The position numbers and the translations under genes are program-made. From NCBI RefSeq assembly GCF_001413925.1, contig NZ_LBMJ01000001.1, positions 496,001-560,000 on the forward strand: a stretch of DNA of 64,000 nt, given 5' to 3'. Under the pieces are notes generated by a model. The model did no database searches and had not been told where the DNA came from. It was given only the letters and a program-made list of their open reading frames with translations. Of the stretch, positions 7,664-16,718 are shown one piece after another. This DNA comes from Nonlabens sp. YIK11 (GTDB lineage Bacteria; Bacteroidota; Bacteroidia; Flavobacteriales; Flavobacteriaceae). The stretch's first letter is position 1, and the number at the start of each line of letters is the position of its first letter.

Positions 7664-9022
7664 TTAGTTTGAGATCGCGTTCATTTTTGCGGTAGCATCT
7701 GCTGCTTTTTTGTTGTCGCCCAGTTTTTCATAGGCAATGGCGAGTTGACCGTACAAATCGCGTTCCAATTGTGGCTCGTCCAATAAGTAGGATAATCCAG
7801 CGTCCAGTTGTGCGACCGCCTTTTTAGGATTGCCGGTCTGGTTAAGAGCCGCACCATTGATGAGATACAATAAAGGTTGTGCTGGGTAACTTTCTAGAGC
7901 GTTGCTGGATAGCTGTTCCGCTTTCGCGAAAGCGCCCGTATCCAGATACAATAATGCCGTGTTCTTAATCAATTCAAAATCCTGGTCGTTAAGTTCCATA
8001 CCCAATTCATAAAATTTTAGTGCTGCGGCAAGTTGCTTCTCTTGCCTAAAATAACTTGCCAAAACCTTGTAGGCTTCCAGATCTTCTACTTGACTTGAAA
8101 AATCATCGATGACACTTTCCAGTAATGGTTGCAAGGAAGTATTAGTAGTCGATGTCTGGATAAAATCCTTAAGAACCTCAGTTTTTGAGACTGTTTCTAA
8201 TTGACTGGAAGCAAACACTTTACTCATGCTTTCCAAACCCTTTTCTACATCGCCCGTGTCCAAATAAATCTTGTAAAGCGCTAACTGTGCCTTGTCGCTT
8301 CCAGGAATTTCTTCTTCCAGTTTTTCGGCAAATTCTAGTGTTTTTTCCAGGTTATCCTGACGGCTGTAACCATAGATCAACTGGATGTAGAGCTGCTCAT
8401 TTTTTGGGTCTGCAGCGAGCTGTTGTTCCAGTTCTTCCAGGTTATCAGCAATGATTTCTTGTTGCTCGCTGTTGCGTTCCAAACGGTTTTTAAGTGCAGT
8501 GCGCTGTGTGTTTCTTCCCAGCTTACGATCCAGCGTTTTAATGGTTTCCAACGCCTTGGCCGTATCGTTGACGCGCAAATAGGCAACCGGTAACAGCTCC
8601 TCATAATCTTCATTGATGCGCGATAGTTTTTCCAGAACGCTTACCGCTTTGTCAAATTCCTGCTGCTGGTTGTAGTTTTCCAACAAGGTGTCCAACAGCC
8701 ATTCCTTATCGCCAGAGATTTTAAGAGCATTGAGCAGATGGGTTTCCGCTTTCGCGAAAGCGTTACTCGCCATATAATTCTTTGCTAGTTCAAACTGTAC
8801 CGCACCATTATCTGGTTGCAAGCGCTCACAAATGAGCAGTTTCTCGATGGCCCGATCGTAGTTCTCGCGTGCCTTCTCTGACAAGGCATCAAAAAAGTTC
8901 TCTTTGAAGCCGTCAGAAACCTCGCCCAGATCATCTTGATTGACCTCCATAGCGGCCACTTCTTCCTGTGCCCAAAGGCCAGAAAAACTAAGCAACATCG
9001 CCAGGATCAAAAAGTGTTTCAT
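7664..9022 (-). CDS. TPR-repeat periplasmic protein
   Basis: 452 residues from the ATG at 9020-9022, which gives a clean signal peptide ending SGLWAQ; an in-frame TTG 21 bases upstream is a weaker choice. The rest is a solenoid of TPR units (for example NGAVQFELAKNYMASNAFAKAETHLLNAL). Such proteins scaffold envelope complexes. Two copies of the 16-bp palindrome lie inside TPR helices (7919 and 8747), both read as AFAKA, which fits the TPR helix consensus well. It is part of the envelope operon between the nucleotidyltransferase and DUF4292 genes. Confidence 0.87.
   Translation of the reverse strand: MKHFLILAMLLSFSGLWAQEEVAAMEVNQDDLGEVSDGFKENFFDALSEKARENYDRAIEKLLICERLQPDNGAVQFELAKNYMASNAFAKAETHLLNALKISGDKEWLLDTLLENYNQQQEFDKAVSVLEKLSRINEDYEELLPVAYLRVNDTAKALETIKTLDRKLGRNTQRTALKNRLERNSEQQEIIADNLEELEQQLAADPKNEQLYIQLIYGYSRQDNLEKTLEFAEKLEEEIPGSDKAQLALYKIYLDTGDVEKGLESMSKVFASSQLETVSKTEVLKDFIQTSTTNTSLQPLLESVIDDFSSQVEDLEAYKVLASYFRQEKQLAAALKFYELGMELNDQDFELIKNTALLYLDTGAFAKAEQLSSNALESYPAQPLLYLINGAALNQTGNPKKAVAQLDAGLSYLLDEPQLERDLYGQLAIAYEKLGDNKKAADATAKMNAISN
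7919..7934. repeat. 16-bp palindrome, in TPR gene
   Basis: Perfect copy; read as AFAKA in GAFAKAEQLSS. Confidence 0.95.
8747..8762. repeat. 16-bp palindrome, second copy in TPR gene
   Basis: Perfect copy 828 bp from the first one in the same gene; read as AFAKA in NAFAKAETHLL. Confidence 0.95.
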
Positions 9023-9043
9023 AAAGGTCTGAGGCTTCAACAA

Positions 9044-10060
9044 TTATTCCATTACAGAATAATCACCAATGCTGATGTATTTAAAGTTGCCGTTGTACTT
9101 GACGTGATTACCTATCATCGCCTCGTCCAAAGTGGCGTTTTTAATCACGGAATTATTCTGTATCAAACTATTGCTGATCTTACAATTAGTGATCGTGGTA
9201 CCAGCACCTATGCTCACATGCGGTCCAACGGTAGAGTTTTTAATGACTACATCGTCTGCAATCACGCAAGGCTCAATGATGTTTGAGTTTTCTAGTGTTG
9301 CCTTAGTTGTAAGTTCATCGCTACCATCCTTAACCATGAATTTCATGATGCGTGTATTGGTATCGATGGCCACTTCTTTATTCCCACAATCCATCCACTC
9401 ATCAACGGTTCCTGTCTTGAAGATATTGCCGCTGGCCATCAATCTCTTGATGCCATCGTTGATTTGATACTCGCCACCGTTGATAATCTCGTTATCGATC
9501 ACGTATTGCAATTCCTTTTTGAGGTCTGCAATTTCTTTAAAGTAGTAAATACCTATCACGGCCTGATTGCTCACAAACTCTTTCGGCTTCTCTACCAGCT
9601 CTATGATTTCTTCCTTATCGTTGAGTTTTACCACGCCGTAGGCTTCAGGCTGGTCAACTTCCTTAGTCCAGATCACGGCATCTGCAGCTGGGTCCAGTTC
9701 AAAATCGGCTCGAATCAAGGTGTCTGCATAAGCTACCACAGCAGGCCCTGAAAGTGATGGCTCTGCACACATAATGGCGTGTCCTGTTCCTAATGGCTCC
9801 AGCTGGCGATAGATGCTGGCTTTGGCACCAAGGCTTTGAGCCAACTCTTCCAGACTTTTTACATCCTCATCACCAAAAAACGCTGGATCTCCCAAAATAA
9901 AAGCGATCTCTTCTACCGGTTCGCTTAAAATACGCGCAATGTCACGCACCAATCGGTGTACGATAGGTTTGTTAGCAATAGGAATTAAAGGCTTAGGAAC
10001 CGTAAGGGAATGAGGTCTTAATCTGGAGCCGCGACCGGCCATGGGTACGATGATTTTCAT
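9044..10060 (-). CDS. Sugar-1-phosphate nucleotidyltransferase with beta-helix tail
   Basis: 338 residues from ATG 10058-10060 (a GTG six bases upstream is possible). The N-terminal domain has the pyrophosphorylase signature MAGRGSRLRPHSLTVPKPLIPI, then LGTGHAIMCAE and EKPKEF. The C-terminal 90 residues contain hexapeptide repeats (NSNIIEPCVIADDVVIKNSTVGPHVSIGAG) forming a left-handed beta-helix. It makes an NDP-sugar from NTP and sugar-1-phosphate, closest in layout to glucose-1-phosphate thymidylyl/uridylyltransferases. The nucleotide and sugar cannot be decided from sequence. Neighbouring flippase suggests surface glycan supply. Confidence 0.87.
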   Translation of the reverse strand: MKIIVPMAGRGSRLRPHSLTVPKPLIPIANKPIVHRLVRDIARILSEPVEEIAFILGDPAFFGDEDVKSLEELAQSLGAKASIYRQLEPLGTGHAIMCAEPSLSGPAVVAYADTLIRADFELDPAADAVIWTKEVDQPEAYGVVKLNDKEEIIELVEKPKEFVSNQAVIGIYYFKEIADLKKELQYVIDNEIINGGEYQINDGIKRLMASGNIFKTGTVDEWMDCGNKEVAIDTNTRIMKFMVKDGSDELTTKATLENSNIIEPCVIADDVVIKNSTVGPHVSIGAGTTITNCKISNSLIQNNSVIKNATLDEAMIGNHVKYNGNFKYISIGDYSVME

Positions 10061-10162
10061 AGGCACTTTTCCACGCAGGTGGAAATCTTGTTTATTTGAT
10101 TACTAAGCCGCTAAGGTAAAAACTTTAGTTCTTAATGATTGAATAAATAAACGGATGTGGCA

Positions 10163-11560
10163 TCACCAACTCGTATGGTTTTTGACGTCCTTGAGTTTAG
10201 ATAAAAATTGTGGCTCTTGCGGACGGTAGAATGCTGGATCAATAATATTCATGTTTTTATCCATCAATAGATATCGTGGTATAGTCTTCATTTGTATAAA
10301 ATCGATGAATTTTTGACTGTTCTCACCTTTGATTTTCATTAGGTAATTCAATTCAAGGTCTAGCCCTGGTGATTGTTCTTGCCATAAGGCCGTGTCCTTT
10401 TCATAGTCTATACTAATGCTTATGACAGTTACATTTTCAGGAAAATTCATTTTTTTCATGAGTTTCATTCCATTTAAACAAGGTGCGCACCAGGTCGCCC
10501 ATAGATCAATGAGGTAGTATGGAGACGGATTTTCTCTAATGATTTGGCTCATGGTTACCTTGTCCAAATTCAAATCAACCAGTTCTATGTTGCTCAGTAC
10601 TTTTTTGAACTCGGTGTTATCCATTTGTTCAATCTGACTATCAATTTGTTCTTTATTATCTTGATAGAACTTGGTTCTTTTGAGCCAATTTCTTGCTTCT
10701 GGATAGAGGTTGTTGCCTTTATTGTCTTTATATCTTAAATACCTCAAAACTCCATAAGCTAGGTTTCTTTCATAAATAATATCGGTTTTATTAGATGCCT
10801 CGCTGCTACCAGAAGGATTCATCAATTCAAAACCGATAGAATCCATATTGTTATCGATGTATTGGAATACCAAGGAAGGTCCAGCAGATCTGGCAATCAT
10901 TAAGTCAGTAGAGCGCAATAATGAATCTAGCGGAACTAATTCTGGATCTATTCCATGTAATTTATCAAAGTACTCGAACTCATTCAACGTTCTGTTTAAA
11001 CCTGCCGACTCTTTACTATACATAGAATCGTAATAGTTACTAAGGCTGTCTAGCGGTTTTATGAATTTAGTATCATCACCTTTCCATTTGTAAATTTGAG
11101 CTCGTAGGTCTTCGTACGCATTTTCCATTTCTGAAATGTCCATCGTTGATTTTTGATCAACTAATTCAATTTTTCGGTCTAAGACTTTTAAGTGAACGAG
11201 GTCTGTAATGCTATCAATTATAAAGTCCTGATTGATAAAGCTTGCTTTCTTCTGGATAGAATCCCACATACCATAGCCATAATCTATCTTTTGAACTTTA
11301 TGATATCTTGGAATCGTTATTGTAAAAACAGAGTCCTTATCAGATTCATTTTCCCATTCTAATAAAAAATGGTCAAAGTATTGGTCTTCTAGATTTAAAA
11401 GCAGGCTTTCTTCTGGCGCTAACTCAACTTTAAACGTGATACTGTCGCTCATTACCCATTCGGGCTCTGATTGCTTTACTTCTTCAGGAATTTCGGGATG
11501 ATCATTTTTACAGGATGAAAAGAATACAATGGTTATTAGAAGTAGAACAACAAATCTCAT
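10163..11560 (-). CDS. Lipoprotein with C-terminal TlpA-like thioredoxin domain
   Basis: 465 residues from the ATG at 11558-11560 (TTG six bases earlier is less likely). Lipoprotein signal ends FFSSCKND. The first 320 residues are helical and charged, unrecognised apart from similarity in style to DUF4369-type TlpA fusions. The last 140 residues hold a thioredoxin fold with WATWCAPCLNGMKLM, whose CxxC pair is intact, so it probably reduces disulfides or cytochrome maturation partners at the periplasmic face. It separates dut from the nucleotidyltransferase gene and is more AT-rich than both, consistent with later insertion into the operon. Confidence 0.8.
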   Translation of the reverse strand: MRFVVLLLITIVFFSSCKNDHPEIPEEVKQSEPEWVMSDSITFKVELAPEESLLLNLEDQYFDHFLLEWENESDKDSVFTITIPRYHKVQKIDYGYGMWDSIQKKASFINQDFIIDSITDLVHLKVLDRKIELVDQKSTMDISEMENAYEDLRAQIYKWKGDDTKFIKPLDSLSNYYDSMYSKESAGLNRTLNEFEYFDKLHGIDPELVPLDSLLRSTDLMIARSAGPSLVFQYIDNNMDSIGFELMNPSGSSEASNKTDIIYERNLAYGVLRYLRYKDNKGNNLYPEARNWLKRTKFYQDNKEQIDSQIEQMDNTEFKKVLSNIELVDLNLDKVTMSQIIRENPSPYYLIDLWATWCAPCLNGMKLMKKMNFPENVTVISISIDYEKDTALWQEQSPGLDLELNYLMKIKGENSQKFIDFIQMKTIPRYLLMDKNMNIIDPAFYRPQEPQFLSKLKDVKNHTSW

Positions 11561-11618
11561 AATCAATGGGTTTGATCTAAAGTTATGTAATTATGAGATC
11601 AAATAAAGATGATTGTTT

Positions 11619-11634
11619 CGCTTTCGCGAAAGCG
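11619..11634. repeat. 16-bp palindrome, intergenic
   Basis: Perfect copy; symmetry extends to 22 bp (11616-11637). It lies between the TlpA-like gene and dut. Confidence 0.95.
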
Positions 11635-11699
11635 AAATAAAGACGAATAGTTAAATGAGGTTATTTTCTCAAACAGATTCCTGCTTGCGCCGGAATTTG

Positions 11700-12134
11700 T
11701 TACTTCACTCCAGTACTGCCAAAACCTCCAGCACCACGAGCAGTTTCATTTAGAACCTCAACTTCTTCCCATGTGGGTTGTTCATGTTTTGCGATGACTA
11801 ATTGTGCGATGCGCTCACCGTTTTCTATGGTGAAATCTTCGTTAGATAAATTCACTAAAATCACGCCTATCTCACCGCGATAATCGGCATCAATGGTGCC
11901 TGGTGCATTGAGTACGGTGATTCCCTTTTTGGCAGCCAGGCCGCTACGCGGACGCACTTGAGCTTCAGTTCCTACAGGTAATTCTATGAACAAACCTGTT
12001 TTTACAATGGCGCGTTCCAGTGGTTTTAATGTGATAGCTTCCTTGATTGAAGCGCGAATATCCATTCCTGCACTACCAACGGTTTCATAAGCAGGTAAGT
12101 CGTGAGCAGATTTGTTGATGATTTTAACGGTCAT
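11700..12134 (-). CDS. dut: dUTP diphosphatase
   Basis: Hydrolyses dUTP to dUMP and diphosphate, keeping uracil out of DNA and feeding thymidylate synthesis. At 144 residues it has the five trimeric dUTPase motifs: [41 protein letters not shown] and a C-terminal [10 protein letters not shown]. Its ATG overlaps the flippase stop (ATGA), giving translational coupling. Confidence 0.97.
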   Translation of the reverse strand: MTVKIINKSAHDLPAYETVGSAGMDIRASIKEAITLKPLERAIVKTGLFIELPVGTEAQVRPRSGLAAKKGITVLNAPGTIDADYRGEIGVILVNLSNEDFTIENGERIAQLVIAKHEQPTWEEVEVLNETARGAGGFGSTGVK

Positions 12135-13585
12135 GATTTTTTGAGTAATGATTTGATAAAGGTCCTTTCACGGCCCAAAATGAATAAGGAAACAAGTGCA
12201 GCCAGTGCGATACCGCTAGCGTACATAAGCCATGTGTTGGGTCCAAAGTAATCTCTAACTACGTAAAAGAAGAAAAATGTTGCGCCAATAGAAATTGCGA
12301 GATACAAGAGCATGTTCCCAACTTCATAAGGTATATGATAATGTTTTCTTCCTAATAAGTAAGACACCACCATCATCAATCCATAAGCGGTGCAGGTAGT
12401 GAGCGCACTTGCCATGTAACCTATGATGGGAATGAGCCAGATGTTGAATCCTATGGTAACGGCAGCTCCCAAAACGGAAATCCACGCGCCGTAGCTGGTA
12501 CGATCGGTTACTTTATACCAAACCGAAAGCGTTTGATAAATACCAAAAAACAGATAAGCGACCAGAACGATGGGTACAATATCGAGCGCTTCCCAGTATT
12601 CCTCGGCTATGATGGCGCGTTTGATCAGATCAATAAATACGGTGTAGGTGATTAAAGCAATGGAGCCTAGTACCACAAACATTTTGGTAATCATGGCATA
12701 GGTTGCGGTGGCATTTTTGCTTTTGGACTCGCTAAAAAAGAAAGGCTCAATACCTAATTTAAACGCCGTTGCAAACAGGGTCATTCCAACTGCAACTCGA
12801 TAACAAGCGGTGTAGACACCAACTTGGGCTGTGGCGTCATCGACTAAGAGCCATTCCAGTAAAATCTTGTCAAAAGTCTCGTTAATGGCAAATGCGATTC
12901 CCGCAATTAAAATAGGAAAGCCGTACTTCAACATTTGCTTCCACAATCCGGCATCAAATTCCCATTTACGGAAGTAAATTTTACAAACCACCAAAAGCGT
13001 TACGGCACTTGCAGCCATGAGCGCCATAAAATACAATTCAACTTTATCTGCTGGTAAATACTGGGCCAGCGCTGGAAAATCTGGCAACCATATCAAAAAT
13101 ATCGCTGTCATCCCAACGGATATGATCACGTTGACCATCTTGATTATCGCATATTTCATCGCTTTTCCCTGCGCACGCATCCACGCAAAAGGTATCACCA
13201 TCAAAGTGTCAAAAGCTAGAATTCCGATCACCCATTTCCAATAGTCGGCTGACTTGTCAGACCATTCGGCTATTTGATCCAAGCCTAGAAAAGCAAGCAC
13301 AACAAATACAATCGTTGTTCCTAATAAGGACAAAAGTCCTGTGCTAATGACTTTGTTGTCGTCCTCGCTTTCGCGAAAGCGAAAAAAGGCAGTCTCCATG
13401 CCGTACGTCAAAAACACATTTGCCAAAATAATCCAGGAAAATATGATGGACACCTGACCAAATGCTGATTTACTAGGTAAATACTCGGTAAGAAGTAATG
13501 TGAGCAAAACCGTTAAAAGCCTAGGCAAGACAGTCGCCAGACCATACACAAAGGTGTGTTTAAAAAGACGGTTGATGGAACTCAA
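12131..13585 (-). CDS. Polysaccharide/lipid-linked sugar flippase (MATE/PST type)
   Basis: 484 residues with about 12-14 hydrophobic helices across the whole length, the layout of Wzx-type exporters of undecaprenyl-linked glycans. The start is TTG (13583-13585); no ATG lies near the N-terminus ([22 protein letters not shown]). A cytoplasmic loop near residue 70 holds a palindrome copy read as RFRES. It begins the envelope operon, 21 bases after a TACCTTTG box, and overlaps dut. The glycan carried is not known. Confidence 0.87.
   Translation of the reverse strand: MSSINRLFKHTFVYGLATVLPRLLTVLLTLLLTEYLPSKSAFGQVSIIFSWIILANVFLTYGMETAFFRFRESEDDNKVISTGLLSLLGTTIVFVVLAFLGLDQIAEWSDKSADYWKWVIGILAFDTLMVIPFAWMRAQGKAMKYAIIKMVNVIISVGMTAIFLIWLPDFPALAQYLPADKVELYFMALMAASAVTLLVVCKIYFRKWEFDAGLWKQMLKYGFPILIAGIAFAINETFDKILLEWLLVDDATAQVGVYTACYRVAVGMTLFATAFKLGIEPFFFSESKSKNATATYAMITKMFVVLGSIALITYTVFIDLIKRAIIAEEYWEALDIVPIVLVAYLFFGIYQTLSVWYKVTDRTSYGAWISVLGAAVTIGFNIWLIPIIGYMASALTTCTAYGLMMVVSYLLGRKHYHIPYEVGNMLLYLAISIGATFFFFYVVRDYFGPNTWLMYASGIALAALVSLFILGRERTFIKSLLKKS
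13366..13381. repeat. 16-bp palindrome, in flippase gene
   Basis: Perfect copy; read as RFRES in [11 protein letters not shown], a predicted loop between membrane helices. Confidence 0.95.
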
Positions 13586-13605
13586 AGACAGTTGGTTTTG
13601 AGGTT

Positions 13606-13613
13606 CAAAGGTA
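13606..13613 (-). promoter_or_regulatory. Putative -7 box for the envelope operon
   Basis: TACCTTTG on the minus strand, an exact TAnnTTTG match 21 bases before the flippase TTG start. Confidence 0.5.
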
Positions 13614-13618
13614 CAATT

Positions 13619-13652
13619 AAGGCTGCATTTCTAGGTTAAGAATTGCAGCCTT
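13619..13652 (-). terminator. Hairpin after the 13.7-14.2 kb lipoprotein gene
   Basis: GGCTGCA / TGCAGCC stem with added inner pairing (ATTTCT / AGAATT), 22 bp past the lipoprotein stop. The T tract on the minus strand is short, so strength is doubtful. Confidence 0.45.
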
Positions 13653-13673
13653 GTGTATGTAGATGTTTCTAGT

Positions 13674-14156
13674 TTATTGAGGTCTGGACGGTAGGTCCAT
13701 AGAAGGTCGCATCTGTATTCCCGTAATTAAGGTATAGGTGGTTTTACTATCACGCGAGAACTTCACTACCGCTTCACTGTCCTCAAGCTCAAAGGGGAAT
13801 TTTTGATTTTTGGGTGGTTTATTGCCGTATTCCGCTTTGGAATCTAGATTCATATTCATGTCTGGCTTGTTGTTAAAGTCGGTTTTGAACCTTGCGATAA
13901 TGTAGCCGTTGGGATCCTTGATGTCAAAGGATTGAGTGATCATGCCCTTAAAATAAATGGCTTCCATTTGCTGCATTTCGGTAGGGTCTAATGGTAAAAA
14001 TAGGTTTATTCCACTACCAGATCCTGGTATGCCGCCAGTCCAGGATTGCGCATAGGGTTGATAGCCTTCTTCAAAACTGCTGAGTGTGTTGTCAATTTTT
14101 TGGGAAGAACAACTAGAGGCCATAATGACCAAAGCAAAAAGGCTTACAATTTTCAT
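13674..14156 (-). CDS. Hypothetical lipoprotein
   Basis: 160 residues from the ATG at 14154-14156, giving a compact signal with MASSCSSQ; an ATG nine bases upstream is also possible. The mature part is probably beta-rich, with many Asn and Pro residues and no recognised domain; it may belong to one of the small DUF lipoprotein families of Bacteroidota. It is divergent from rsmI and separated from the flippase by a hairpin, so it appears to be a single-gene unit. Confidence 0.65.
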   Translation of the reverse strand: MKIVSLFALVIMASSCSSQKIDNTLSSFEEGYQPYAQSWTGGIPGSGSGINLFLPLDPTEMQQMEAIYFKGMITQSFDIKDPNGYIIARFKTDFNNKPDMNMNLDSKAEYGNKPPKNQKFPFELEDSEAVVKFSRDSKTTYTLITGIQMRPSMDLPSRPQ

Positions 14157-14217
14157 AAACAACATTTTCAAATAAGATTCAACGATTGTGCCGTTCTATA
14201 AAAGTAGGGCTTTCTGC

Positions 14218-14225
14218 TATCTTTG
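14218..14225 (+). promoter_or_regulatory. Putative -7 box for rsmI
   Basis: TATCTTTG, an exact TAnnTTTG match, 16 bases before the rsmI ATG. Confidence 0.55.
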
Positions 14226-14240
14226 TAGCAAACCAACGCC

Positions 14241-14906
14241 ATGAAACTCTATCTGGTCCCAACGCCTATAGGCAATCTTGCAGACATGACCTATCGTGCC
14301 GTAGAAGTCCTCAATAGTGTGGATTTAATCCTTGCCGAAGATACCAGAACCAGCGGTAAACTGCTCAACCATTACGGCATCAAGACAAGCATGCTGTCCT
14401 ACCACATGCACAATGAGCACAAGATTTCAGACAACATCGTTTCCAGAATTCAAGGCGGTGAGACCATGGCACTCATCACAGATGCCGGTTCGCCGGGTAT
14501 CAGTGATCCTGGGTTTTTGCTTACGCGAAAGTTGCTCGCCGCAAACATCGCGGTAGAATCCTTGCCTGGTGCTACAGCCTTTGTCCCAGCGCTTACCAGT
14601 AGTGGGCTGCCATCTGATAAATTCGTATTTGAGGGTTTTTTACCCGTCAAAAAAGGCCGCCAAACCCGACTCAAAGAACTCGCCGAAGAAAGCAGAACCA
14701 TCATTTTTTACGAGTCGCCACACAAACTGCTCAAAACACTTGAAGATTTTAAAACGCATTACGGCGCTGATCGCCAAATCTCCATTTCTCGAGAAATCAC
14801 CAAAATGTTTGAAGAGCATTATCGAGGCGCTGTTGACGAGGCCATCCAGCATTTTACAGAAAACAAGCCTAGAGGAGAGTTTGTAGTGGTGTTAGGTGGA
14901 GCTTAA
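14241..14906 (+). CDS. rsmI: 16S rRNA (cytidine(1402)-2'-O)-methyltransferase
   Basis: Methylates the ribose of C1402 in 16S rRNA using S-adenosylmethionine, tuning the decoding centre. The 221-residue protein opens with the family hallmark LYLVPTPIGNLADMTYRAVEVL and has LAEDTRTSGKLL, ITDAGSPGISDPG and PSDKFVFEGFLP, the tetrapyrrole-methylase fold motifs. Length is slightly short of the E. coli enzyme, as is normal in this phylum. Promoter box 16 bases upstream. Confidence 0.95.
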   Translation: MKLYLVPTPIGNLADMTYRAVEVLNSVDLILAEDTRTSGKLLNHYGIKTSMLSYHMHNEHKISDNIVSRIQGGETMALITDAGSPGISDPGFLLTRKLLAANIAVESLPGATAFVPALTSSGLPSDKFVFEGFLPVKKGRQTRLKELAEESRTIIFYESPHKLLKTLEDFKTHYGADRQISISREITKMFEEHYRGAVDEAIQHFTENKPRGEFVVVLGGA

Positions 14907-14953
14907 ATGTTCTTTTTTTGAAGAAATGTATTTCACCTTACAAATAATGGAAA

Positions 14954-15892
14954 ATGAATAATTACATTGAAAAGATATTTCACAAGAACCGTCAAGAAGT
15001 TACATTAGAAAATATAAAAAATTATTTTCAGTCACCTCAAGAGGAAACTTCAATTGTAGAATTTAAGAGCGGTGGTGTTGAAATTATTGATATCTATAAA
15101 GAAATAACTGCTTTCTTAAATACAGAAGGTGGTCTATTAATGATTGGTGCGCCTAGGGAAACAAAGGATAAAGTTGGTAAGAATTACCGGACGGTATGCC
15201 AAGGAGAGTTAACATATTCTTCTTTCAAGAATAAAGACTGGCTTTATCAAAAAATAGCTTCCAACATTGTCCCTACTCCTACAAACATTAAAATAAATGA
15301 GTACTTAACGGTAGAAGGTTCAATTTTCCTATTGGATATTCCGCAAAGTTCCAATCCGCCACATCAAAGTTCATCAGATGGAAAATACTATATCAGACTT
15401 GAATGCGAAGCAAAGCCAGCACCACATGGCTTAGTACAGGCATTATTCGAAAAAAGGAAAAGACCACAGCTGACTGCAGAAATTGATATAAATAGAGTTG
15501 ATTTTCAGAGCAACGAAATCTCCATACAAATTAAAAATAAATCAACAATACCTGCTGATAGTGTTTCAGTTATAATCGATATCTATAATGTTTCCAAAGT
15601 GTCCAGTAATCATAGGTTTGATCTTATTGAAGATTCCTTAGGGGATAAATATTCAATGTCACAGTCGACAAATCAAGTACTCGTGAGAGTTATAAGTTTA
15701 CCTTATAATTTAGTTGTTACCCATTTTAAAAATGAATATCTAGTATTTGTAGCGTTTTGGTCCAAGCAAACAGATTTTGATTTTAGATTTTTTACAATCA
15801 ATCCTTTAAATAATGAAGTTACTGCTGAAGGAACATTTATGGATGGAAGTGATTTGACAGAAGAGCTAGAGAGAATTAAAAAAGTAAGTTGA
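14954..15892 (+). CDS. AlbA_2 (Schlafen-type) domain protein
   Basis: 312 residues. Residues about 38-165 match the AlbA_2 putative nucleic-acid-binding domain: IVEFKSGG, then EITAFLNTEGGLLMIGAP, and PSSDGKYYIRLECEAKPAP-like closing. The C-terminal half (about 175-312) is beta-rich and unrecognised. AlbA_2 proteins are variously transcription regulators or parts of defence loci; nothing nearby decides this. The gene is clearly more AT-rich than rsmI and PhzF on either side and is not part of either unit, suggesting acquisition by transfer. Confidence 0.75.
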   Translation: MNNYIEKIFHKNRQEVTLENIKNYFQSPQEETSIVEFKSGGVEIIDIYKEITAFLNTEGGLLMIGAPRETKDKVGKNYRTVCQGELTYSSFKNKDWLYQKIASNIVPTPTNIKINEYLTVEGSIFLLDIPQSSNPPHQSSSDGKYYIRLECEAKPAPHGLVQALFEKRKRPQLTAEIDINRVDFQSNEISIQIKNKSTIPADSVSVIIDIYNVSKVSSNHRFDLIEDSLGDKYSMSQSTNQVLVRVISLPYNLVVTHFKNEYLVFVAFWSKQTDFDFRFFTINPLNNEVTAEGTFMDGSDLTEELERIKKVS

Positions 15893-15896
15893 TTCT

Positions 15897-16718
15897 CTAA
15901 TTTGACAAAACCGTCATCTCGCCTGAGAGGATGATTCGCGTATCACCAGTAATTAAAATCTGTTCTTCACTCAACACTTCAACCTCTAAAACGCCAGTCC
16001 TAGCAGAACATTGAAAAGCGCGCAATTTGGTTTTGCCTAATTTTTTAGTCCAATACCCAGTTAAAAAAGTGTGCGTAGCTCCAGTCACTGGATCTTCATT
16101 GCCGCCGCTCCAAGGCCAGAAATATCGGGATTCAAAATCAAAGTCGGGTTGATTTGATTTTGAGGTGACTACAACACCATTGATGTCGTTGATGGAGGCT
16201 TTCATGGCAGCAAAATCAGGATCCAGATTTCTAAGCTTGTCGGCATCCTCGAGTTCGATCATCAACTCTAGGTTTTCATGATTGTAAGCCGAATTCAAAA
16301 TACTATCGATTCCCATAGCATCTAGCAATGCTTTTGGTGCATCGCGGTCTATAATTCCATAGTTTGGGAACTTCAAGGAAACTTTTTCACCGTTACGGTA
16401 AGCTTGTAATTCTAAACCTTCAGCAGTTTTGAAATGGATCTCGTTTACATCTTGATTTTGATCAAACAACACTCTGGCGCTCGCCAGGGTCGCGTGACCG
16501 CACAATGGTATTTCCATGATGGGCGAGAAATACCTTATAGAAAAATAATCGCCTTGATCCTGCACAAAAGCAGTTTCTGATAAATTGACTTCAATCGCGA
16601 TGGATTGCATGAAGTCATTGGATAATGGCTTGTCCAGCAAGCAAACACCAGCAGGATTCCCTTTGAACGGCTCGCTGGTAAACGAGTCCACCATAAAATA
16701 GGGAATGCTTCTACTCAA
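15897..16718 (-). CDS. PhzF-family isomerase/epimerase
   Basis: 273 residues of the two-fold diaminopimelate-epimerase-like fold. Visible motifs are VDSFTSEPFKGNPAGVCLL at the N-terminus, SETAFVQ with the catalytic-type Glu, PLCGHATLASARVLF and DPVTGATHTFL. The family contains PhzF of phenazine synthesis, but most members are housekeeping proteins with unknown substrate, and no other phenazine gene is present. The start overlaps the TrhO stop by 8 bases, so they form an operon. Confidence 0.88.
   Translation of the reverse strand: MSRSIPYFMVDSFTSEPFKGNPAGVCLLDKPLSNDFMQSIAIEVNLSETAFVQDQGDYFSIRYFSPIMEIPLCGHATLASARVLFDQNQDVNEIHFKTAEGLELQAYRNGEKVSLKFPNYGIIDRDAPKALLDAMGIDSILNSAYNHENLELMIELEDADKLRNLDPDFAAMKASINDINGVVVTSKSNQPDFDFESRYFWPWSGGNEDPVTGATHTFLTGYWTKKLGKTKLRAFQCSARTGVLEVEVLSEEQILITGDTRIILSGEMTVLSN

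Noticed and set aside
11667..11698. ATTCC / GGAAT inverted repeat next to dut
   Set aside because: Short stem without a T tract; it resembles a dispersed flavobacterial repeat but one copy is not enough to claim it.
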